The notes under the pieces were generated by a model that ran no database searches, had not been told where the DNA came from, and saw only the letters and a list, made by a program, of their open reading frames with translations. Below, in pieces: positions 1 through 7,404 of a stretch of 64,000 bases of DNA (the first letter of the stretch is position 1; each line of letters opens with the position of its first letter). The position numbers and the translations under genes are program-made. Location of the stretch: the NCBI GenBank assembly GCA_017303475.1, contig JAFLBO010000022.1, positions 30,424-94,423 of the forward strand, read 5' to 3'. The DNA is from Chitinophagales bacterium (GTDB lineage Bacteria > Bacteroidota > Bacteroidia > Chitinophagales > Saprospiraceae).

Positions 1-1
1 G

Positions 2-562
2 GCAGAGTCCGTGGGCAAATCGTTCTATATCCGAAACACCATAATGGGCGAAGAAATACTGATTATTCGCGAAAATGGCCGCTCTGTTGTTAAACGCATA
101 ATACCTCTCCACCGAGGACAAGGCGATGCATTAGTGCCATTTACCATATCACAGGAGTCAGACGGAACAAGAAGGCTGTTAGATTTGATTCCGGCTTTCT
201 TTGGAGCTATACAGGGGCCTGCCACAATCATCATTGATGAAATTGAGCAAACTATTCATCCCGTTTTGTTGCATGAATTAGTGTCTAAATTTGCCATGGA
301 CCCAAAAACAAAAGGTCAATTGGTATTTACTACGCACGAGGCACACTTACTGGATCAGGAATACATGCGTTCTGATGAGTTTTGGTTTGCGGAAAAAAAT
401 AAACATGGCGCTACTTCATTAACGCCATTAAGTGATTTTAAAGATGTCCGCTATGACTTAGATCTTCGCAAAGGCTATCTCATGGGGCGATTTGGGGCCA
501 TTCCATTCACGGGCGATCTTCGCCACTTTAACTGGGATGTTTATGCCGAAGCGGAACGTTAA
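2..562 (+). CDS. RloA/AbiLi-like AAA ATPase, C-terminal part (5' end outside window)
   Basis: The frame is open from the first bases of the window, so only the last ~187 residues are visible. They contain the late half of an ABC/SMC-like ATPase of the AAA_15/AAA_21 kind: hydrophobic strand plus Walker B (ATIIIDEIEQTIHP), then a switch-like histidine in FTTHEAHLLD. The Walker A motif must lie upstream. The stop overlaps the start of the next gene, an RloB-like protein, which suggests translational coupling. Paired RloA-type ATPase and RloB genes are known from restriction-associated loci and from AbiL-type phage defence. That this pair is a defence system is inference from family and pairing. 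A generic ATP-binding protein is possible until the N-terminus is seen. Confidence 0.75.
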   Translation, partial: AESVGKSFYIRNTIMGEEILIIRENGRSVVKRIIPLHRGQGDALVPFTISQESDGTRRLLDLIPAFFGAIQGPATIIIDEIEQTIHPVLLHELVSKFAMDPKTKGQLVFTTHEAHLLDQEYMRSDEFWFAEKNKHGATSLTPLSDFKDVRYDLDLRKGYLMGRFGAIPFTGDLRHFNWDVYAEAER

Positions 563-1154
563 CCGAGCCTATAAACGGGGAGAGGCGCATAGAGATGCCA
601 GGCTGTTCATCATCGTCACCGAAGGTGAACGGGAAGACAAGTATTTTGGTTGGTTTGACCGCAAAAACCAACGAATCAGGGTGCAACTTGTGCCGAGGCA
701 GGAACAAGCCTCAGCTCCTAAACATTTTTTGAATCGCCTTCATCAGTTTTTGGACACCGAAGGGATTGACCCTCAGATTGGTGACAATGTGTGGTTTGTG
801 TTGGATGTTGATAAGTGGACGCGTGAGTCCATTGAAGCGCTTATCATTGCTTGCGAACAAAATAATCAATGGCACATAGCCATCAGTAATCCTTGTTTTG
901 AAGTTTGGCTTAATTTACACCATGGGCCACTGCCCAATGGGGATTTGGATTGCAACGCTTTAAAAACGATGCTAAACGCTCGCCATCGGGGTGGCTTTCA
1001 CCCTGATACTATTTGCCCACTATTGGATGATGCCATCAGATACGCACAGGAAGCTGATACACATCCCGAGCAAATGTTTCCAGGCCGGATGCAAACCAAA
1101 GTACACTCGCTCGCCGTTGCCATGAGCGCAGTTTTAGGCCAAAACTGGCGCTGA
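543..1154 (+). CDS. rloB: RloB-like protein (AbiLii type)
   Basis: A 203-residue protein. The ATG at 543 (MPKRNVNRAYKRGEAHRD) is chosen over an in-frame ATG 51 bases earlier because it gives the usual basic RloB N-terminus and a 20-base overlap with the upstream ATPase gene. Visible RloB/Toprim-like signatures are an early strand with conserved acid (LFIIVTEGEREDKYF), a central VWFVLDVDKWT with the acidic pair, and AISNPCFEVWLNLHH. In the family these acidic residues are thought to form a metal-dependent nuclease site. It probably acts with the upstream ATPase as an RloAB/AbiL-type two-gene defence unit. The family call is fairly firm; the phage-defence role here is inferred. Confidence 0.75.
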   Translation: MPKRNVNRAYKRGEAHRDARLFIIVTEGEREDKYFGWFDRKNQRIRVQLVPRQEQASAPKHFLNRLHQFLDTEGIDPQIGDNVWFVLDVDKWTRESIEALIIACEQNNQWHIAISNPCFEVWLNLHHGPLPNGDLDCNALKTMLNARHRGGFHPDTICPLLDDAIRYAQEADTHPEQMFPGRMQTKVHSLAVAMSAVLGQNWR

Positions 1155-1217
1155 TTTTAATTTGAGCTTGTCAACCGCCATACTACCGGACATTTTTTCA
1201 TATTCAACCTTGTTTCC

Positions 1218-1225
1218 TATCTTCG
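1218..1225 (+). promoter_or_regulatory. Possible -7 box before the TIR-FGE gene
   Basis: TATCTTCG matches the Bacteroidota -7 consensus TAnnTTTG at all but one base and lies 35 bases before the ATG at 1260. It suggests that the TIR-FGE gene has its own promoter separate from rloB. Confidence 0.4.
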
Positions 1226-1259
1226 CCACGCAAAAAACTATTGCGCCTCCGCTGAATCC

Positions 1260-3140
1260 ATGCCCGCATTACCCAAACAAACGCTTCGTCAACTCATTGC
1301 CACGGCCTGTACCGATGAGGCCATGACTCAGTTGCTCGAATGTTTGGCCGGGGCGCCCAAATACCAGAAAATCTACTCTAAAATAATCCTGCTCAATGGC
1401 CAATGGATGGAACTGGATGATAACGTGCGCCTCAACCTAGCTTCCCGAAAAGAAGTAGCCACCGAACGCGCCCGCATCAACGAAGCGGTGCTCGCTTATC
1501 TCGACCAGCTACCGGATGCATTGGAAGCGCCAGCCAACTCCGCCCAGGCTGCCTTGCTGCAATCCGTACAACAAATAGCCTCCGATGCAAGCTGGGAATA
1601 CGATCTCTTCTTCAGCTTTTCCAGTAAAGACACCGAAGCTGCCCGTGATTTTTGCCACCAATTGCGCGGACGCGGCCTGCGTGTTTTTTTCTCGGCGGAT
1701 GATTTACGCACGCGCGGCGGACACAACTTTGGTCAGGTTATTTCATCCGCCCTGAAAACCAGCAGGCATTTTCTCCTTTTTTGCTCGCCCAATGCCATGG
1801 CTTCTGAATGGGTAGAACTGGAACACGATACTTTTTTTCAACAATACCACCTAAAAAACAAAAAAGAACGGGGTTTTTATATTGCTGAAGGGCCTGATTT
1901 TGAAAGTCAGCTGGTGCCGGAGTTTTACCGCCGCATTCAAGCCATCCGCACCGCGGAAGAACTGCTGCAAAGCTTGTCTGGTAAAAAAATGGCCACCCCT
2001 AAGCCCGCTGCTGCACCCAAAACTCCGCCCCCTTCCCCCTCCAGCGCTGCTGAAGAAATTGCCTGGGAATTCACCGATGAAGCCAACACCCGCGCCGGAT
2101 ATGAGCGTTTTTTGGCCAAATTTCCTGATGGACATTACGCCTCCGCCGCCCGTCAGCACTTAGCCACTTTTGAAGCCGACGATACCGCCTGGGAGTTTGC
2201 CTCACACCACCCAAGCGCCAGTAGCCTGGAAAAATACCTGAAAAAATTCCCCAATGGGCAGTACGCGGCTGCGGCAAAAAATAAACTGGCCGAGATCAAG
2301 ATGGAGGCCTCACTAAAATCCGCACTTTTTGACAAAGACATGGTCTTCGTGAAAGGCGGCGCCTTCCTCATGGGCAGCCCTGCCTCCGAAGCCGACCGGG
2401 AAGAGGACGAACACCAGCACGAAGTAGAGATCTCTGATTTTTACATCGGAAAATACGCCGTTACGGTGGAAGCATTTGCAACATTTATTGATGCAACAGG
2501 CTACCAAACAGAGGCCGATAAAGAAGGAACGAGTCAAATTTGGACTACTCAATGGGAATATGTAAAAGGGATAAACTGGAAATGCGATACCAAAGGGAAC
2601 CCTCGCCCCGTAACCGAGTATAACCACCCCGTGCTGCATGTAAGCTGGAACGACGCCGTAGCCTACTGCCAATGGCTTTCCGAGCAAAGAGGCCAAACCT
2701 TCCGCCTGCCCACCGAAGCAGAATGGGAGTACGCAGCCCGTGGCGGAGGGAAAGCGGGCCTGTTTGGCAATGGTAAAAACGTAGCAGATCCAAAAGAAAT
2801 CAATTTTGCCGGTAGTGAGGCCTACAAAAAACCTTATTCCATAGCCGGACTATACAGAGGCACTACCGTTCCTGTAGGCAGCCTGAACAGCCCCAATGCC
2901 CTGGGACTGCACGATATGAGCGGCAATGTATGGGAATGGTGCGCAGACTGGTATGGCGCAGATTACTATCAAAAAAGCCCGCGCAAAAACCCTTCAGGAC
3001 CGGAAAGTGGCTCCAACCGCATCTTGCGCGGCGGATCGTGGGACGACGACCCGCCGCTCTGCCGGGTGGCGGATCGCGGCTACGGCACGCCTTCCTACCG
3101 CGGCATCAACGTCGGCTTTCGCCTTGCCAGGACGGTTTAG
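1260..3140 (+). CDS. EAD-TIR-repeat-FGE/SUMF1 fusion, putative DGR target protein
   Basis: A 626-residue multidomain protein without a signal peptide, so probably cytoplasmic. Residues ~1-90 form a small helical domain (LLNGQWMELDDNVRLNLASR, then RINEAVLAYLDQL) like effector-associated domains of bacterial conflict systems. Residues ~114-235 are a TIR domain (YDLFFSFSSKD) with the SEWVELE segment; E188 is the likely catalytic glutamate for NAD+ cleavage. A Pro/Ala linker follows, then two ~38-residue repeats (A-W-E-F...Y-x-x-F-L-x-K-F-P-x-G-x-Y) at ~268-345. Residues ~350-626 are an FGE-sulfatase domain (FRLPTEAEWEYAARGG, GNVWEWCADWYG, LRGGSW...GFRLA) without the paired active-site cysteines of true FGE, so it is probably a binding fold. 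The last ~40 residues look like a DGR variable region. Inferred role: a sensor with a TIR effector. Confidence 0.85.
   Translation: MPALPKQTLRQLIATACTDEAMTQLLECLAGAPKYQKIYSKIILLNGQWMELDDNVRLNLASRKEVATERARINEAVLAYLDQLPDALEAPANSAQAALLQSVQQIASDASWEYDLFFSFSSKDTEAARDFCHQLRGRGLRVFFSADDLRTRGGHNFGQVISSALKTSRHFLLFCSPNAMASEWVELEHDTFFQQYHLKNKKERGFYIAEGPDFESQLVPEFYRRIQAIRTAEELLQSLSGKKMATPKPAAAPKTPPPSPSSAAEEIAWEFTDEANTRAGYERFLAKFPDGHYASAARQHLATFEADDTAWEFASHHPSASSLEKYLKKFPNGQYAAAAKNKLAEIKMEASLKSALFDKDMVFVKGGAFLMGSPASEADREEDEHQHEVEISDFYIGKYAVTVEAFATFIDATGYQTEADKEGTSQIWTTQWEYVKGINWKCDTKGNPRPVTEYNHPVLHVSWNDAVAYCQWLSEQRGQTFRLPTEAEWEYAARGGGKAGLFGNGKNVADPKEINFAGSEAYKKPYSIAGLYRGTTVPVGSLNSPNALGLHDMSGNVWEWCADWYGADYYQKSPRKNPSGPESGSNRILRGGSWDDDPPLCRVADRGYGTPSYRGINVGFRLARTV
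3012..3137 (+). other. Candidate DGR variable region (VR)
   Basis: This is the 3' end of the TIR-FGE gene, coding for the C-terminal turn of the FGE fold. Related FGE domains usually have asparagine-rich stretches here (RGGSWNNN...R-x-A-x-RN...RNNN-x-GFR). In this copy those sites are D, D, D, D, G, Y, G, S/Y, G, I and N, encoded by GAC, GAC, GAC, GAT, GGC, TAC, GGC, TCC/TAC, GGC, ATC and AAC (3042-3050, 3072-3086, 3093-3098, 3102-3110). Nearly all end in C and differ from AAC only at the first two bases, as expected from adenine-specific mutagenesis of an AAC-rich template. The invariant GC-rich end (GTCGGCTTTCGCCTTGCCAG) would be the initiation-of-homing region. No template repeat or reverse transcriptase is in the window. 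Confidence 0.7.
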
Positions 3141-3243
3141 TTTTTAGCTTTTTACATTTTGCAAATTGTCGCTACAAGGAATTCACCACAGTAGTGGTTG
3201 TATTGCCTATATATAGGGGTGTTACGCTTATGTGTTTCCATTT

Positions 3244-3281
3244 TTCGGATATATCGGAAAAGCGCATTGGATATATCCGAA
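3244..3281. repeat. 12-bp perfect inverted repeat downstream of the VR
   Basis: The arms TTCGGATATATC and GATATATCCGAA are separated by 14 bases and followed by GTTTTTCC. It lies ~105 bases after the end of the TIR-FGE gene. It may be a terminator or an operator; some DGR targets also carry a hairpin or cruciform downstream of the VR, but this resemblance is only positional. The rest of the 3141-3459 gap holds a CCTCTGYG repeat and the malQ promoter. Confidence 0.5.
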
Positions 3282-3338
3282 GTTTTTCCACACAGCGCCC
3301 CGGTTTAATGTTTTACCGAAGAAAATCAATCATTTAAA

Positions 3339-3364
3339 CCTCTGCGCCTCTGTGCCTCTGCGGT
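3339..3364. repeat. CCTCTGYG octamer repeat
   Basis: Three units read CCTCTGCG, CCTCTGTG, CCTCTGCGG in the gap before malQ. The same word occurs as an inverted pair at 13663-13780, so it is a dispersed short repeat of this genome. Confidence 0.65.
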
Positions 3365-3432
3365 AAAAATTACTTTTGAGACACCCTCTTAAATATGCTT
3401 TTGTTAATGAATTAACATTCCCTAACACACTC

Positions 3433-3440
3433 TAACTTTA
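3433..3440 (+). promoter_or_regulatory. Probable malQ -7 box
   Basis: TAACTTTA is one base from TAnnTTTG and sits 20 bases before the malQ ATG, giving a very short leader. Confidence 0.5.
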
Positions 3441-3459
3441 CCCCCCACAACCACTCTCC

Positions 3460-6126
3460 ATGAAAGTCCATTTCTACCTGCGCTACGGCACCAAATTTGG
3501 CGAATCATTTTCCCTCCAACTCTCCAACGGCGAAACACACCCGCTGGAATACCTCAACGATGAACTCTGGCAACTGAGCCTCGACCTTAAACCGGCCTCC
3601 TTCCCCAACGGCCTGGCTTATACCTACCTGTTCCACAGCGCCGACGGGCTTCACAAACCGGAAGCTGATCCGGGCCGACACCTGGACCTGAGCCAGTTCC
3701 CGGGCGAGGTATCGGTGTTCGACTACTACAACCCCATGGGACAGGTAGAAAATGTGTTCACCACGCAGCCGTTCCGCAACCTGCAACACAGCCAAAACGC
3801 TGATAAAGCCGGCAAAAAAAACGCCTTCACCCACGTCTTCCGGGTAAAAGCACCCATGCTTCAGCCAGACGAAGCCGTTTGCGTCCTCGGCCACGGCATC
3901 GCGCTGCGCAACTGGGATACCGCCGCGCCACTATTGCTGCAGCACCACAACGGCTGGTGGGAAATCCGCCTCGACCTCTCCAACGAAGCTTTCCCCCTGG
4001 CCTATAAATACGGCGTCTGGAACACCCGCACCAACAAATTCCTCGGCTTCGAAAACGGCGGAAATCGCCCGATTCAATTTCCAATATCCAATGTCCAATA
4101 TCCAATGTCCAATGTCTTGCACGACAACTTTGGACGTTTCCCGCTGCGCCAATGGAAAGGCGCCGGGGTGGCTATTCCGGTGTTCAGCCTGAGAACCCAC
4201 CAAAGCTGGGGCGTGGGAGAATTCACTGATATCCCGCTGCTGGCCGACTGGGCAAAACTCACCGGGCTCCGGCTCCTGCAACTACTGCCCATCAACGACA
4301 CCACCGCCACGCATACCTGGACCGATTCCTATCCCTATGCGGCTATTTCGGCGTTTGCCCTGCATCCCATTTTCATCAATGTGGAACAACTGGCGGGCAA
4401 AAAACACGCCTCGGTGCTCAAGCCCTACCTGAAAAAACAGAAGGAACTGAACGCCCAACCGGCGGTGGATTACGAAGGGGTGATGCAAACCAAATGGGAT
4501 ATCCTCCGGCAATTGTACGACCTGCAAAAGGCCGACTGGATCAAGGATGCCGATTACCAGACCTGGTACCAGGCCAATAAGCACTGGCTGGCGCCCTACG
4601 CGGCCTTCTGCTGGCTGCGCGACACAAACGGTACTTCCGACTTCGGCCAATGGAGTAAACACTCCGTGTACAAACAGGCCGAAATCGACAAACTCCTCGA
4701 TCCCAAAAGCAAATCATTCGACCAGATTGGATTGCATCTGTTTGTGCAATGGCACCTGCACCTGCAACTCAAAGCCGCCGTGGATTATGCCCATGGCCTG
4801 GGTTTGTCGCTCAAAGGCGATATTCCCATCGGCATTTACCGCTACTCCTGCGATGCCTGGGTAGCCCCCGAGCTCTACAACATGAACGCTCAGGCCGGCG
4901 CTCCGCCGGATGACTTCGCCGAAAAAGGCCAAAACTGGGGCTTCCCCACCTACAACTGGGCCCGCATGAAAGCCGACGGTTTTGCCTGGTGGAAACAGCG
5001 TTTCGAGCAGATGAGCCTGTACTTCGATGCGTTCCGGATTGACCACATACTCGGTTTCTTCCGCATATGGAGCATTCCGATGGATGCCGTAGAAGGCATT
5101 CTGGGTCAGTTTGTGCCCGCCATCCCGGTCACAGAAGCAGAACTTCGTCAGGCAGGCGCCGGATTCGATTTCGAGCGTTATTGCAAACCTTACGTTACCG
5201 AAGAGATTTTGCACCAGATGTTTGGCGGAAATGCGGCACAGGTGGCCACACAGTTCCTACAGGCAGGGCAGCACGGACGCTACAGTTTCAAACCTGAGTT
5301 CGACACCCAGCGCAAGGTAGAGGCCTGGATCAATGCCCAAAAACCATCGGATTTTCTTGCGCAGGTGCGCGAGGGCGTGTACGAGCTGCAATCCAACGTG
5401 ATCCTCATGCCCGCACCGGAAGGATATGCATTCCGGTTTGGGATAGAAAAAACCAGCAGTTTCCAGCATTTGCCGGAGGGCGTAAAAGCTGCATTGAAAA
5501 GCTTGTACGTCAACTATTTCTACCGCAGGCAGGACGATTTCTGGCAACGTGAAGCCATGGAAAAACTGCCGGCACTCAAAGCTGCCACGCAAATGCTCAT
5601 TTGTGGTGAAGACCTCGGCATGGTGCCCGCTTGTGTGCCGGATGTGATGGAAGAACTGGGCATTTTAAGTCTGGAAATCCAGCGCATGCCCAAGGCCACC
5701 GGCATCACGTTTTTCCACCCCAAAGATGCCCCGTACCTGTCGGTAGTAACGCCCAGTACCCACGATATGAGCACCATCCGCGGCTGGTGGGAAGAAGACC
5801 GGGCACTGACGCAGCGTTTTTACAACGAAATACTCCAGCGCCATGGTGAAGCGCCGTATTTCTGCGAGGCCTGGGTGAACAAAATCATGCTGGAACAACA
5901 TTTCCACTCACCGGCCATGTGGGCCATTTTCCAGCTCCAGGACCTGCTGGGCATGGACGCTGCCCTGCGCCGCGAAAACCCCGCCGACGAACGCATCAAC
6001 ATCCCCGCCAACCCCAAACATTACTGGCGCTACCGGGCCCACATCTCCCTGGAAGATTTGCTCAAAGCCGGAGGATTTAATGCCGGCGTGAGAAGACTTG
6101 TGGAAGACAGCGGGAGAGCAGATTGA
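3460..6126 (+). CDS. malQ: 4-alpha-glucanotransferase with two CBM20 starch-binding domains
   Basis: An 888-residue GH77 amylomaltase that transfers alpha-1,4-glucan segments between maltodextrins in cytoplasmic glycogen/maltose metabolism. Residues ~1-105 and ~123-235 are two CBM20-type domains (KVHFYLRYGTKFGESF; FRVKAPMLQPDEAVCVLGHG), the usual layout of Bacteroidota MalQ. The catalytic part follows (~240-880): GAGVAIPVFSLRTHQSWGVG, the nucleophile aspartate in YFDAFRIDHILG, the acid/base glutamate in ICGEDLGMVP and the THDMSTIRGWW motif. No signal peptide is seen. The gene stands alone: a probable defence gene is upstream and pgeF converges from downstream. The oddity is a heptamer repeat array (4079-4116) read in frame between the second CBM20 and the catalytic domain. 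Confidence 0.95.
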   Translation: MKVHFYLRYGTKFGESFSLQLSNGETHPLEYLNDELWQLSLDLKPASFPNGLAYTYLFHSADGLHKPEADPGRHLDLSQFPGEVSVFDYYNPMGQVENVFTTQPFRNLQHSQNADKAGKKNAFTHVFRVKAPMLQPDEAVCVLGHGIALRNWDTAAPLLLQHHNGWWEIRLDLSNEAFPLAYKYGVWNTRTNKFLGFENGGNRPIQFPISNVQYPMSNVLHDNFGRFPLRQWKGAGVAIPVFSLRTHQSWGVGEFTDIPLLADWAKLTGLRLLQLLPINDTTATHTWTDSYPYAAISAFALHPIFINVEQLAGKKHASVLKPYLKKQKELNAQPAVDYEGVMQTKWDILRQLYDLQKADWIKDADYQTWYQANKHWLAPYAAFCWLRDTNGTSDFGQWSKHSVYKQAEIDKLLDPKSKSFDQIGLHLFVQWHLHLQLKAAVDYAHGLGLSLKGDIPIGIYRYSCDAWVAPELYNMNAQAGAPPDDFAEKGQNWGFPTYNWARMKADGFAWWKQRFEQMSLYFDAFRIDHILGFFRIWSIPMDAVEGILGQFVPAIPVTEAELRQAGAGFDFERYCKPYVTEEILHQMFGGNAAQVATQFLQAGQHGRYSFKPEFDTQRKVEAWINAQKPSDFLAQVREGVYELQSNVILMPAPEGYAFRFGIEKTSSFQHLPEGVKAALKSLYVNYFYRRQDDFWQREAMEKLPALKAATQMLICGEDLGMVPACVPDVMEELGILSLEIQRMPKATGITFFHPKDAPYLSVVTPSTHDMSTIRGWWEEDRALTQRFYNEILQRHGEAPYFCEAWVNKIMLEQHFHSPAMWAIFQLQDLLGMDAALRRENPADERINIPANPKHYWRYRAHISLEDLLKAGGFNAGVRRLVEDSGRAD
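4079..4116 (+). repeat. In-frame RTCCAAT heptamer array inside malQ
   Basis: Five consecutive 7-base units: TTCCAAT, ATCCAAT, GTCCAAT, ATCCAAT, GTCCAAT, then GTC. They are translated as FPISNVQYPMSNV, a low-complexity linker between CBM20-2 and the GH77 domain. A partial copy (ATATCCAATGTCCAT) occurs near 63396, upstream of an amidohydrolase gene. It appears to be a dispersed tandem repeat tolerated in a linker. Confidence 0.75.
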
Positions 6127-6263
6127 GTACATGATTGAAGAGTACATGATTACATGATTGAAGAAGTGTGGCGTTGCCACTGGTATCAGTACGGATACCC
6201 GGCGCAGCGTCTTCCCTCTTCAATCATGTACTCATGTACTCTTCAATCGTCAATCATGTACTC
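6125..6263. repeat. Inverted repeat of GAGTACATGATT words between malQ and pgeF
   Basis: The left arm (GAGTACATGATTGAAGAG, then ACATGATTACATGATTGAAG) is mirrored by the right arm (TTCAATCATGTACTCATGTA, then CTCTTCAATC...CAATCATGTACTC), with ~60 bases between. It covers the end of malQ and the last codons of pgeF, which converge here. It may end transcription from both sides. Confidence 0.75.
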
Positions 6264-7024
6264 TTCAGTCCAATCCCGCTCATCCCTCTTCCCGTAATCC
6301 CGCCGCTGTGTCGGTGAGAGAAGAAATCCTGAGGGTTAAGCAGGGTGCAGTAAGGTGATATTTCGATGTGCGGTTGCGGCACCCCGAAATCCAGCAGTTG
6401 GGCGACATTGGCTTTCTTCAGGTCTACAAAGAATTTGCCACGATCGGGATCCCAGCGTTTGAAGTCGTTCGCAAATTGCTCGGCTACTTCGGGGCCCACT
6501 TCGAAGGAACATTCGTCAATGCAGGCGCCGAGGTAGGCATAGCAATCGGCGCCGCGGGTACCGTACGTATCGGCCATCAACGCCAGTGTTTTGGCTACTA
6601 TCTGTGCCACGGTACCTTTCCAACCGGCATGAATGGCTGCCACGGCCCGGTTGATATGGTCGTACACCAGGATTGACGCGCAATCAGCTACAGAAACCGC
6701 CAGCAGGATACCCGGCACATTCGTAATCAGCGCGTCGTAACCTTCCGAGCCGCCCGGAGCATCCACGATCCGGATCTGATCGCTATGTACCTGTTTGGAC
6801 CAGGCCATTTGTTCAGGCCTAAAACCCAGCGCTGCGCAATACCGTCGGCGGTTTTCAGCCACATCGGATGGATCATCGGCGGTGCTTTTGCCCAGGTTCA
6901 TAGTATCATAAGGTGGCTTGCTCACGCCACCATGGCGAGTGCTCTGTCCCGCAGAAATATCCTCAAACCGATCAAAAACCGCCGGACGAATGACAGCAGA
7001 ATTCAGCATATTCAATTCAATCAA
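6254..7024 (-). CDS. pgeF: Peptidoglycan editing factor PgeF / YfiH-type laccase-domain protein
   Basis: A 256-residue protein of the PgeF/LACC1 family. The metal-site motifs are clear: KQVHSDQI, LLAVSVADCASILVYD and AAIHAGWKGTVAQIV hold the conserved His-Cys-His set. Family members remove wrongly incorporated residues from peptidoglycan precursors and have purine-nucleoside phosphorolysis or deamination activities; the physiological role here is not settled by sequence. Length is normal. Two starts are possible (7024, or ATG at 7009: MLNSAVIRP). The gene is divergent from radA across a repeat-filled gap and converges on malQ, so it is monocistronic. The final three codons lie within the shared inverted repeat. 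Confidence 0.92.
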   Translation of the reverse strand: MIELNMLNSAVIRPAVFDRFEDISAGQSTRHGGVSKPPYDTMNLGKSTADDPSDVAENRRRYCAALGFRPEQMAWSKQVHSDQIRIVDAPGGSEGYDALITNVPGILLAVSVADCASILVYDHINRAVAAIHAGWKGTVAQIVAKTLALMADTYGTRGADCYAYLGACIDECSFEVGPEVAEQFANDFKRWDPDRGKFFVDLKKANVAQLLDFGVPQPHIEISPYCTLLNPQDFFSHRHSGGITGRGMSGIGLKST

Positions 7025-7088
7025 AGCCCCAGCGGGGCGGTAATATTAGTGGACAAAAATACGGGGTTGGTTTGCGCGGAATAGGTTT

Positions 7089-7234
7089 CGCACAGATTTT
7101 ACGCAGATTGTTTCGCACAGATTTTACGCAGATTATTTGCACAGATTTTACGCAGATTGTTTCGCACAGATTTTACGCAGATTATTTGCACAGATTTTAC
7201 ACAGATTATTTGCACAGATTTTACACAGATTTGG
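7089..7234. repeat. Tandem array, ~25-bp unit CGCACAGATTTTACGCAGATT
   Basis: About six consecutive copies of (C)GCACAGATTTTACGCAGAT + TRTTT, the last two with ACACAG in place of ACGCAG. The unit itself holds two related 11-mers. It lies between the divergent starts of pgeF and radA. A single copy (CGCACAGATTTTACACAG) reappears near 43650. It is not a CRISPR: there are no unique spacers. Confidence 0.85.
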
Positions 7235-7267
7235 TTTCCCACAAATTACGCAAATGAACCACACATT

Positions 7268-7404
7268 TTCGCCGAAGGCGATTAAAACTGCCGAAGGCAG
7301 CCCAAAATCCGCGTCATCCGCGTCATCCGCGTTCCAAAAAAATCCGCGTTCCCAGCGTTCCAAAATACGTGTTGTATCTTGTGCCCAATAAATCCGCGTT
7401 CCCC
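7268..7404. repeat. GCCGAAGGC hairpins and CCGCGTCAT/CCGCGTTCC words before radA
   Basis: Two small hairpins (CGCCGAAGGCG and CTGCCGAAGGCAG) are followed by repeats of ATCCGCGTC and ATCCGCGTTCC that run up to the radA start codon. The same hairpin and words recur between ligA and the propeller gene (57322-57684). A weak promoter-like TATCTTGT lies at 7375-7382. Confidence 0.75.
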
